Shown here: positions 33,691 to 44,279 of the stretch, one piece after another
Numbering within the stretch: the first letter of the stretch is position 1
How the letters are laid out: every line of letters starts with the position of its first letter
Source of the DNA: Gnetum montanum
Taxonomy: Eukaryota > Streptophyta > Gnetopsida > Gnetales > Gnetaceae
DNA: 64,000 nt
Assembly (NCBI GenBank): GCA_015680685.1
Contig: MNCI01002682.1
Coordinates: forward strand, 1,201,037-1,265,036
Reading direction: 5' to 3'
The notes under the pieces: model-generated
The model's database searches: none
The model's input: only the letters and a program-made list of their open reading frames with translations
What the model was told of the DNA's origin: nothing
Made by a program: the position numbers and the translations under genes

Positions 33691-35661
33691 GAGCCTAGTG
33701 GATCCCACCCTATGTTTGAATTGTAACAAGAATTGTTTTTCCATAAATATAATGTTTTCCTACTTTCTAATTGTAATCATTTAGTCATGTGGAACTTTTG
33801 TAAATGTTTTGGGAAACTAGGGCTTTGGTGATCAATGCTTAAGCTTGGGATTGGTTACCAAATTACAATTTTGCACAAATCATAAATCTCTCATCACTCC
33901 TAACCTACAACACCTAGCATGAGAGATCTAATCCTATTTTTCCCTCAACCACACCTATTCTTAGCATAGGCTAGCTATCCTATCTTAAGGAGTAGGTGCA
34001 ATTGCTGCAGGAGCTCAAAAGGTTTGAAGGTTTTGTCAATTTTGGTGCTACTTTTTAAAAATGTCAGAGGATATCTACAAATAGTAAGAATCTAGCCTTA
34101 TAGGAGGCTAACACTATAGAAAGAAGGCTCTCCAACATACCATAGCCCTTGATTGGTGAAGGTTCTTACGCTATAACCCCCAAGTGCACAATTTCTAACA
34201 ATTTCGTAAGAAGCTTTGCTAGAAACTTGGGCATGTTGTTTGTGTATTTGTTAAAATAGAATTTCCTAAAATTCATACATTATATTTAGGTGTGTTCATG
34301 AGTTTTCAATTTTGCTATGGTGTTGGGATTAGCCTACACCTAGTTATCAATTTGATTTTAGTCTTCTCTATGCATTTTTGAGCTTTTCCCACCAAAAAAC
34401 AATGCTAATTTTGTATTTTTTTTTGTGTGGAAACGGTTAGGATTTCTTGGTTTTCATGGCTATAGAATTGTAGTTATGTGTTTAATGGTAGAAATTGTGT
34501 TTGAACCATTAGATTCTAAGTTATGGTAAATTCTCTATGAATTTTTCCATAGGCCAGTACATAGGGGTTTTAGGCAATTTTTGCTATTTTTCATGTCATT
34601 TTCCTAATTTTTTTTCTTTGTAAAAATGGCTAATAATTTTTGTGTTCTCAGGTTTTGGATTTTTAGTTTATCATTTAATGGTTCAAATAGTTTTGGAATC
34701 ACTAAATTCCAATTTTTGGTTAATTTTTGATGACTTTTTTTGTAAACTAGCGCAAGGTGAGGTTTTTGGCTTTCATAGTTTACTCCTTTGAAGATGAGCA
34801 ACGTTGGCATTTTGAAAATTTTTTCTAGCCATCATCCCAAGTTCTTGGGGATTCCTTGAGGTGTTTGGAAGGTTTTAGATTTAATTCCACCAATTTAATT
34901 TGTTTTCATATTTTTTACTAGTGGATTACTATAGCCATTTTCTTCAATTTTGTGTTTTTGTGTAATTTTTGTGGAATTTTGTTAAGGCATTGTGTGGTAT
35001 TTTAAATTTTTTTCAAGCTTGGAACTACAATTCAGATGTTAAATTCCATTGAATTTTATCCCCATGTAGCTTCAAACTAAAAAAAAAAATTTTAGTTCTA
35101 ATTTGTCATTTTTGTTCTAGCATAGACAATGTTATACAATTGCAATTTTGGGTGTGGAAACTGCAAACCCCCCCTTCCCTATCTATACAAGCAACATTGG
35201 TATTGTTTTGATATATTTATAGTGGTAATTAAATGTTAATGTTATTTACATGTTGGATTTTGGTTTTTAATAGTCTATTAAAATTTTCTAGAATTTTTAA
35301 CTAGCTTTCCTAGAGTTTTTACTACCTCTAATTTCATCGTGAACTAGGATTTCTAGTAAAATTGTTTAAAGTTCAAATTGGTGTTTTGGGATTGTTGTTG
35401 TAGGTAAAAGTTTGTTTTTATGTTTTTAGTGTTTCTACATAAAAGAAGTTTACAATTTTATGCATATCTTACCATGAAAACTACCATTGATTGTAGCATG
35501 CTACATGGTTTTACTTGGTCTTTCATGAAAGTTGTTCATAGGCTTGCTTTAGTTCTAAGTGTTTAAATTTGTGGATTTGGTTGCTTGGGTTTACATGAAA
35601 ATGTTGATAATGGGGTCATACTAATTTTTTATTTTTGGTTACCTATTTATCTTCAATTACA
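33691..35661. other. AT-rich region, perhaps introns of the following gene fragment
   Basis: T-rich on the plus strand with no long frame. I see no transposon motif. It could be intron sequence of the phosphatase-like fragment or unrelated spacer. Confidence 0.3.
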
Positions 35662-36297
35662 GTTATTCATGGTTCTAAAGGCTATTGATATTATATTGTG
35701 CAAGGCCTTTTTCAAATCCATCCTAGTGGTCATTAAGCTGGTGAGGATCCTTCGTTATATCCACATGCTAGGTCCCAACACCCCACCTACCCACATGATG
35801 TTGGAACATGGATTTCTATGGTTTAAACTAGGGACAAAAGAGTTTCTGGCTTTTTTGCTACAAAACTTTAGTGTGATGATGTGGTCATACTTAGCATCTC
35901 GCATAGTGGTCATTATCATAGAACCCCTATTGCCCCAATATTCTAGCTTGATTGTCAAATTCATTGAAGATGATCTTGAAACACATGTTGAGGGTGAAGT
36001 ACTTGATGACGTGTATACAAGATGCACTCATAAGATGTCCAAGATTTGGAACATGCCCAAGTTTAACTTGTATAATGCCAACAATACATTGCTAGTTGGT
36101 CACCACATTAACACATTATTTCAAAATCCTCCTAGTACTTTCTATTGCATGGAAGAGTAAGTATGGCTTTAAGTTTTCCTTTTTTACTTATCTTACTTAT
36201 TAGTTATTAGGCTACTTGGATTTAACAATTTTCTTTGCTTAAATTGGTATATTTGTAGGTATAGGGTGCATGACAAAGAATTTTTCAAAAGTGACTA
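35662..36297 (+). pseudogene. Fragment resembling an NLI-interacting/FCP1-type phosphatase gene, two exons
   Basis: The frame ending at 36156 contains EFLAFLLQNFSVMMWS, EPLLPQYSSLIVKFIEDD and NNTLLVGHHINTLFQNPPST. These resemble HAD-family NIF/FCP1-like phosphatases (EFLxFxxxxFxVxxWSS, then K...NTLLIDDSxxK...NPPH). A classic donor GTAAGT at 36157 and an acceptor TTTGTAG at 36258 bound a 102-bp intron; splicing joins EE to YRVHDKEFF, as the family expects (EEYR). A stop follows within 15 codons. The N-terminal DxDxT nucleophile motif is not seen, so this is partial. The intron argues against a processed copy. It is cut off by the LTR at 36330. Confidence 0.55.
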
Positions 36298-36329
36298 GCT
36301 CATATCCTTGGCCCAAATAGCATTGGGGA

Positions 36330-37880
36330 TGAAACAACACTAAAAATTCATGTTGTGAACATCATTTTTAAACTTGAGGTAAGGATTCATTGTAAATGTG
36401 AGATATGTAGTCCATGAGCTAGAATTTTTCATACTTCAACTTTTTAAGACCAAAAAATGCTTCAAAATTTGTTATTGCCTCACTTCCCAAGTAGAAAAAT
36501 GTATCTCATGTATATATTTGGGCTTGGGAAGGCTGAAAACACCAAATTATATGGCTAAAATTGGCATTTCCATGGGTTTTGTAGGGGTATAGCCCCAAGT
36601 ACGCTAGAGCCATCTATAGTAGACATCAATGCTATAGTAGCCAGCATAGTCACCACCAAGACTTAGGAAATGTGCAACATTGGAGTTGTTGGAATTTTCA
36701 TTTTTTCACTAATATCTAGCATAGTCATCCCAAGTCTTCAATGCTTAGCATAGACAACATTCTCCACCAAGCATGGCACTTTTCAATGGACTCCACTATT
36801 TCCACAGTTTCCAACATTTTGCACATTTTCCACCACCACTTTTACCATTTTCCAACAACCTTAGAATAGTCCACCAAAGCTAGTGTACTAAGGATGGTGC
36901 TAGCATAGTCAAAAATTTCCATTTACTATTTATAGTAAATGTATGGGTTTTGTGACCATAGTCCATACCAAACTTACTATAGATGGTAACTACACTAAGA
37001 GTGGATGATTGTTGCAACCTGCACATTGATACTAATCTATCAGCAATCACAACAGTAGTGCATAGATCCAAAAATAGCCACACCAATCCTATAAATACCC
37101 AACGTGAACATCATTTTCAGGTCCAAAACACTTTTTCATTTCTAGGACTTTAACATCTTTACAACCGTTGGTAGCAGTTCTAAACTTTACACTCGTAACA
37201 ACAATTTTGGCATTTTTCACAACCCAAAAAACCCATGGCAATGTTACTTTCACTTTTTGGTAGTGGAAATTGGCACTATGCTATGCATAGAGACTTTCAT
37301 GTAGCTTCCATTGCACTAAAAAGTGAAAACCCATTTCCATAACCACATTGTCGACCCTAGTGGAAATCAACGAAAAGTTGCTAGAAATTGGAGCTGGGAA
37401 GAGACCAGATCATGGAGTTGTAGTAGAACATAGCCTACCTTCTTCAATGGACTTCAAGCTCCTACAAGAAACTTCTAGTACCCATGGCATAAAATTTTTA
37501 CTTCGTGAATCTTATTCTTTATTTTTATTTAAATAAACTATTGTTCATGTTGTGCAAGTTTTAGTTTATGTTTTCATTTCTACATTTGTTTCTAAAACCT
37601 TTATTTTTTTAACTTCATTTCTGTTTCCATTTTCAAAGCTATTTACCTTTTTGTTTATGTTTACATTTATGTTTTCATTTTCATTTCTTGATTTTATCTA
37701 CATCTACATTTATGTCTTAACTACCATTTTCATTTACATTTTATAAGTCCCTAGGTAATTGGGAAGACTATCTAGGGCACCTTGAATCATGGTTTTTTGG
37801 AGGCCCTTGGGATTCGGGGTTAAAACTATTCTAGTGCTCAAATCTTTTGGTTTCCATTCCAGCAATTAAAATATCCAACA
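36330..37880 (+). repeat. 5' LTR of the plus-strand Ogre-like element
   Basis: Starts TGAAACAACAC and ends TATCCAACA, 1551 bp. It aligns with 48632-49949, with 52515-53768, and in reverse with 23645-25039. It includes AGCATAGTC motifs of the palindrome family in U3 (about 36640-36910) and a T-rich ATTT/CATTT tract at about 37550-37745. Confidence 0.7.
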
Positions 37881-37892
37881 CCAATAGTTTTT

Positions 37893-37910
37893 TGGTGCTA
37901 AAAGAAGGGC
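37893..37910 (+). other. Candidate primer-binding site
   Basis: TGGTGCTAAAAGAAGGGCC-like sequence, 12 bases after the LTR, related to the candidate site at 18448-18431 of the Tat-type element. Confidence 0.5.
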
Positions 37911-38159
37911 CTTAGCCCAAATTCTTGGCAAAAAACCTTTTTTCAACTATCATGTTTTCAAAATTTCAAATTTGTCAACATATTTCATGAAAATCTTGTA
38001 AACCAATGTAGTTGGATTTTCATTGTATTTTCATAGTAGTTGCTAGAGTTCTAGGGGCTAACATAGTCTACTAGAAAATCCAAATCTAGAGAAATCAAAT
38101 CCATATGCTGGGAAATCCAATGGAATAAACCACATTTTTTGCTCCCACCATCCAATGTA

Positions 38160-38335
38160 GTTGCTTGAGATTTTCCATTCCAGAATCCAATTCCATTGAG
38201 AAAATCCATTTCCATCAAGAAAACATAATTCTATTAGGAAAACCCATTTATGTTGGGAAAACCAAATTCCATTGGGAAATCCAATCCCATTGGGAAAATC
38301 CAATTCTATTGGGAAAACCTAATTCCATTCAGTGA
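38160..38335. repeat. Minisatellite of about 20 bp
   Basis: CCATTGGGAAATCCAA-like units repeat about eight times and contain a TTGG/CCAA inverted symmetry. The same array is at 54060-54235 in the duplicate. It creates a spurious minus-strand frame rich in Phe, Asn and Trp. Confidence 0.65.
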
Positions 38336-38501
38336 ATAAACCATTTTTTTCCATGTTCATCACTTAGTAGTAGTTTCCTAAGTGCTTTTTCCATTTTTAG
38401 TCAACTATTTTAGTGGATTATCCTACTTATTATGTTTTTACTAAAAATAGTAAAAAAGGTAAAACTGCATTTTCATCATGTCTTTTAGCTGATCAACCAT
38501 C

Positions 38502-41334
38502 TTGCCCCTTAACTTGACAAATATGGAATCCAACCAAGATCTAGTTCTTGTTTATGATCCAAAAGACCTCATGGTCATAGAACAAAGGAAATCACGTAGA
38601 CAAAGGGGCAAAAACCCATATTTTGTGGTTATCAATAAGGATTTTTACAACCTCCTTTGTGCCAAGATACAAGTTAAACTCTTAATACCATGCTCTAAAT
38701 CTAATGCTAAGCATCACTTCAAAATCATACACTGGTATGGAAAAGAATACATTCCATCCCTTTATGACCAAGTTCCCCTCATAGAATTGTACACACAAAT
38801 GCTCATATAACTCATAGAGATTGATGAGTTTAGTGAGAGAATTAATTCAAAAAACTTTCAAGAAGAGGAAGATGAGTTTGAGGCCGAATAGGAGTTGGAC
38901 ACCTTTATTGGAAGTCTTTTCTAATCTTTAGCTTCCCAAATAGCTGAATCCAACTCCACATCTCTTACCTCATCAATAGGATAAGTCCGTTGGGCCAACT
39001 CTCCTGCTATGTATCATACCATGTTTGGGTCCACACCCATTATCGCCACATGCTAGACACAACCTGTGTCTCATTCTACTTCCTTATTGTCATCAATGCT
39101 CTTTATAATGTAACCTCACTCTATTCACCTAGCCCTAGTGACGTCTACCTCTCCATCTTTCTTTGTCATTCTAGCAAGACCCTCATTGGACCTCCAAGAA
39201 ATACAAGTCCCTCATACTTCTTTCATCCCCTTCATACCACAAGTTCCAACTCAAACATCTTTTTCACTATTTGGCCCACTGATGACCACCATAACCTAGC
39301 CTCTCCCTTCCATACCATAACCCACCATGAGGCCACATGCATCTAAATTAACATTACAACCATTCCTACAAGCACCAAAATCTATGGGGATGTCCCAAGG
39401 CTTGAATCAAGCCTTCCAAATGATCCAAGACCTCACTAAAGAGCTGTGGAAACTTAGGGAATGTACAATCCAGTTGGCCAAGGTTCTAGATTTTTACTAG
39501 GATGATCCTATAAGTGTTAAAGTGCCTCAAATGACTTTGCTTATAGGTATGCCCATACAAAACTTTACAAAATACAATGAAGGAGATCCCAATGCATACT
39601 TGGTTATCTTCTGGTTTGAGTGCCTCTTTTTACAAGCTTGGCTACATATGATACTGAGGATTTTTCCCATGTATCTCAAGGGCAAAGTTCTAGAATGGTA
39701 TCAAACCTTGCCTAGGGGTTCCATCTCTTCCCTTGAAAACTTGATAGACTAATTTTCCAATCACTTTAGACACAAATTAAAGTTGTATGCCACATTGGAT
39801 CAACTAATGAAGGTGAAGTAGGGGCCACTTGAATTGATCAAAATGTTCATTCAAATATGGAACTTAGCACTTAACAAGATTCTAGAGCCTATTGTTGAAA
39901 CTCACCACTTGGCAATCTATAAGGTAGCAGTAAATGAATTTATCAAGTCAAAGCTTTACTACCTAGAAGCTTGGTCATTAAGCTAAGCCTTCTCATAAAC
40001 CAAGAACATTGAGAAGGTAGTTGAGGCAAGCAACAACCTAGCCTATGTGGCCTATAAAAATGAACATGCAAGGAGGGATAGGAATAAAACCAAAGAACAT
40101 ACAACCATGGCCACAATAGAAAAAAATAAAAAATAAGGAGAGAGTAGGAGATCACCACCACATAGCACATCTCCCAACTCATTGCAAAAATCCACTTCCT
40201 ATGCCCCAAATTAGCCAAGATCAAACTTTGGGCAGAAGGATAGGTCTAAGTATACAAGGTTTCCTCTAAAGCCCTCTGAGCTCTTAGAATAGTCTTTTAA
40301 AAACAACTATATACAAAATAAGAAATTTTCTGAGGAGGCTCGTAAGAGGCATGATCATCTTTGTAACATAGCTAAAGTCCCAATGATAGCTAATAGAGAT
40401 GATCCAAAGCTACCGAAGTACTTTATCCTAGATAGGTATTGTCATTATCATCAAATGGCTAGTCATGATACTAATTTTTTCCTAGAATTAAAGGATGATT
40501 TCAAGAAGAGGATAAACCATGGAGAGTTGGTACTGAATGAGCCCAACTCTCCAAGCATTGATAAAAAATCCTATACTGTAGCCCCATTCATGGAAACCAA
40601 ATGGTCTAATTCTCCTAGGGAATTGTTTGTCATCAGAGTAAAATCACAAGCAGAAAAAAAAAGCCTAAAAAGCCCTTCATTATATGGGTATCACCTCCTC
40701 TAGACCTTTAGAGACCTTTCATCATACATGTCCCACCTTTAGAGACCTCAACTTCACAACCAAGACTAGAATTTACTAATTCTCCAAAGTCTAGGGAACC
40801 ATTTGTTATTCAAGTACCTTCACCTTCAACAAATAAGCCTATACCGATTCATGATCAAAGACCACATATAGTGGTCCACAACTTAGAGTTTAGCAAGAAA
40901 CCATCATCCCAATGATGATGAAAGTAACTTATCACCACACTAACAACAAAGCCCATTGAAGATGGTCGATAACAAAAGGCTTTGAAAAAAGCTACATAAA
41001 GGCCAACTACCCCCATGGACAAGGGGCTTGAAGCACATGAACTAAAACCTAAGTTGCAAACTCTAGGAAGGATGGAGGAGGTTAAAACCACTAAGGCCAA
41101 AAGGTCACAAGCCAATGGAAAGAGTTTCGTTACAATAATGAATCAAACCAAACAGTCCCTTAAGTAAAAGAACACATCAGTAAACTTGTACGACTTGGTC
41201 ATGACCTCTTCTATTTACAAAGATGCACTAGCTCAAGTGTTAACCTCTATCACTATGAGCAGAGACATGGCCAATCAATAATTAACCCAATTTTTCATTA
41301 AGTAAGATTTTCTTAGAGAAAATGGGCATTAATT
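38502..41334 (+). pseudogene. gag of Ogre-like element, first copy
   Basis: One reading frame runs from 38502 to about 40703 with TAG/TAA stops. The first 102 codons (from MESNQ) are a conserved N-terminal part without a known motif. The gag core is at about 39390-40130: YNEGDPNAYL, FPMYLKGKVLEWYQTLP and SNHFRHKLK are typical. A Cys/His block (YCHYHQMASHDT, about 40434) corresponds to the zinc-finger-like segment of Tat gags. A region with repeated PFVIxVPxP motifs follows. Stops at DFY*DDP, VK*GPL and LID*FSN are shared with the copy at 54.4-57.2 kb. Confidence 0.75.
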
Positions 41335-42929
41335 TATGCTCAACTTCCATGATAGTGAAGTTAAAATTCACTCTCAAAATGAAGAAGTGCTATATGCTCC
41401 TCCCCTTATTACTATATGTGTTGGAAGATACAAGGTTCACTACATTCATGTGGATGATTGGATGGCCATGAATGTGGTACCATTTTCTGTTGTTAACAAG
41501 ATGGGCTAGCTAAGAACATTCAAGAGATGGCTACCTCAACACTCAAGTCATTTAATGATGATGAGTCATGTTTTCTATGTTAGGTCGATGAGGCCTAATT
41601 GACATTGCCCTATTGATGTGACCCTATTGATGTGGCTATGTCAATGTGGGATTTGATGCATTGATGTAGCCTCATTGATGCAATGTCTATTTTTGGCTAT
41701 AAATACATGCTCACCTATCGTGTTTATGGAATCTTTTTGTGATAGTTGTAATAGAGCTCTTGTAGTTTTGTAGTTTTAAAGTTAGAATATTTTTCTAACT
41801 ATTCTCAACAGGAGTCAAAGAGTATACAAATCTTTATTCAAGCAATATTCTATCTAAGCACAGTAGTATGTGCAACAATAAATATGAGCTTTTTGATAAA
41901 CCTTGTAGTACTTTGAAATAGATTAATTTTTTATTTATGCATTTAATGTTTTATGCAATTTCCTTGAATGATTTAATTAATTAAGTAATCAATTAAGCTA
42001 AATTAAATAATGATTAATTAAGCACATAAGTATGATCACTTCAAGCATATACTTGATGCTTGGTAATCCCAGTAACATGTAACGTTTCGTAACCCAGTAG
42101 CGTTAAACGTGTTTAGAATGTGTATGGCAAGTAGGAATGGATGCTTATGTCAGGATTAGTTAGGTGTAGCTAGTTATATTAAATTAGTAATTTAATTATT
42201 TTATTTTATTTTATACATTATTGTTTATCCTTGGGTAATTTAAAACATAAAAATGAAAAAAATCATATGCCTCAGTTGCGCTTAACCATACCATTTCATT
42301 TCATGTGTAATTGGAAAGAAAAAAAATTGTAATGGTTAGTTTCACTTCCTAGAGACCAGTGTACTTAGAAGGCTATAAGTCCACACAATTTGATTGAATC
42401 ACAAGTGAAAGCTTAGTGATTCATATGGTTGGGCATAGGGTCTACTCACCATTCATCAAATGGCTGACGAGTAGCAATGCAAGGTTTCATATCCTTGGAT
42501 TTTGTGGCTGGAGAGCAATTTTTCACATCCACTAACTTCCTAGTAGTTGAAGAGATACATGGTTTCAACTTGATCCTATGAAGTCCATGGTTAGTGAAGC
42601 TTTAGGAAGTTTCATCCCCTATACATCAAGAGATCCACTTGTTTTACAAGGGAAGGGAAATTTTCATTCGTGGGGACAATGTGTCGATACCATTGGTTAA
42701 CTATGTCAACATTGATGAAGGTTAGGAGGTGGAGTTTCAAGAGGAGATACCTGAAACTCAAATTGGGGCCAATACTATAAGAAATAATAATAATAAGAAC
42801 AACTATAATGCTAGCAACAACAACTCTAAAATGATAAATGATCAATGAGAGTACCTACCAATTGCCATGTTGAATAGGATAGATGGTGAGCACAAGATCA
42901 TGCCAAAGGGGCTCCTTGATCTATCAAAG
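41335..42929 (+). pseudogene. Protease of Ogre-like element, split by a solo LTR
   Basis: VGRYKVHYIHVDDWMAMNVVPFSVVNKMG-like reading at 41419-41505 holds the retropepsin active-site region (Asp followed by a degenerate GSA). The domain is interrupted at 41559-42458 and resumes with a block ending in GLLDLSK at the candidate splice donor. The frame has stops and shifts. Confidence 0.55.
41559..42458 (+). mobile_element. Solo LTR (Athila-like family), copy in the first duplicate
   Basis: 900 bp, TGATGAGTCATG to CATTCATCA, flanked by AATGA (41554-41558) and AATGG (42459-42463). The duplicate copy at 57380 has a perfect AATGG pair at the same site, so the insertion predates the duplication and one base has since changed here. 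TATAAATA is at 41698. Confidence 0.85.
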
Positions 42930-43051
42930 GTTAAGTAACAAGTTCATAATAAATGTCTCATCACTTATTTTGTTAGTAGTCATTTTCTATTTTTCACAAT
43001 GTTGTATCATGCTTCATGGTTGATTTTAGCCTTATATGCTATTTTGAGAGC

Positions 43052-43212
43052 ATCCCACACTTACTAGGCAAGTATGAATCATGGCTTGCTAAGGCCTAAA
43101 ACCGGTAACCCTATGGCTTGCTAAGGCCTAAAACTAGTAACCCTATCGCCTACCATAGCCTTAAACTAGCAAGCATTGTATGGCCTACCATAGCCTTAAA
43201 CTAGAAAATATC
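43052..43212. repeat. Tandem repeat of about 38 bp
   Basis: Units like GCTTGCTAAGGCCTAAAACT followed by AGTAACCCTAT recur four to five times, with a GCCTACCATAGCCTTAAACT variant. Isolated related units lie at about 46745 and 47580-47640. Confidence 0.6.
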
Positions 43213-43254
43213 TTTATCTTGTTTACAACTTAGTTTATATCCTTATAGCCTACA

Positions 43255-43430
43255 AAATAATAGCTTACAATTAGAAATATGAAAATGACGTTTTACAACT
43301 GAATATAGGAAAATGATAGTTTACAACCAAAAATAGGAAAATGACAATTTATAGCTAAAAATAGGAAAATGATAGTTTATAGGTAAAAGTAGAAAAATAA
43401 TAGATTGGAACCAAAAATATGAAATAAAAA
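43255..43430. repeat. Minisatellite of about 29 bp, roughly 6 units
   Basis: Units of the type AATAGGAAAATGATAGTTTA followed by CAACCAAA. The duplicate at 59055-59330 has about 9 units, so the number changed after duplication. Confidence 0.65.
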
Positions 43431-44279
43431 GGTGAAAACAGAATTTTAGTTTTCATTCCATACTTAGAATAATTTAAAAACACAATCCAAGTTCACAATC
43501 CAAAATTCCACAAGGTGGAATAACAACATTGAAACCAAAAGAAATGCCCATGGAAAATTAGTCATAAATTTTTTTTAATTTGATCCAAACCATTTTTATA
43601 CCCTTTTTGACATTTTAGCCTATCCCCAAGATCATGCAACATTAATGGAAAAAATTTTCCAAAGTATCAACATTGCCCATCTTCATAGGTGTAAATGCAT
43701 AATAGCCTTAGAACTTTGATTTAAAGTGACTTTATGGAAACATCTATAAAAAATTAATTGCTTAATGAAATTTGATAATTCCATAACCTTTGGAATTGTA
43801 AAACCATGAACTAAAATCTCATATAAGAAAACATAGAAAATCTTAACTATTTTCTAGAAAAAATTATGGAAGTGACATGACTGTGGCCATCATAGGAAAA
43901 AGCCCATTTCATGCGAGCTGATAGAAACACTTATCAAGAACAAACTATTCATCTAAATACAATGACTCGATAGCCATTGGAATTCTTAAAAAATGATCTA
44001 AAAGTTCATAACATTAAAACTTGAAAATTTATAACCATTTACTATAGAAAAAATTGACAAATTCCTTAAAAAATATGACTAAGCTGGGATGTTTGACTTC
44101 TAGGCTTGACTATGTTGGGGAAGCCTTGGAATATATGACATATTATATCAACTCCCAAAACCAAATTCCAGGCACTCCATCCCTACTAAAAAAATACCAT
44201 GATCAAGCTAGACAAGTAAGTGTAGAACTAGGCACAATTTGAGCGGTTAAAAGACATCAAAATTCATTTGAAAACTAGT

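Noticed and set aside
35755-36027. Minus-strand frame opposite the phosphatase-like fragment
   Set aside because: It is the shadow of the plus-strand exon, which has family motifs and splice sites.
37552-37746. Plus-strand frame rich in Phe and Leu (membrane-like)
   Set aside because: Made by a T-rich ATTT/CATTT tract within the LTR.
38058-38303. Minus-strand frame rich in Phe, Asn, Gly and Trp
   Set aside because: It is a by-product of the roughly 20-bp minisatellite in this element.
43255-43430. CRISPR-like regular repeats
   Set aside because: Units are directly adjacent without unique spacers, AT-rich and in a plant retroelement; this is a minisatellite.
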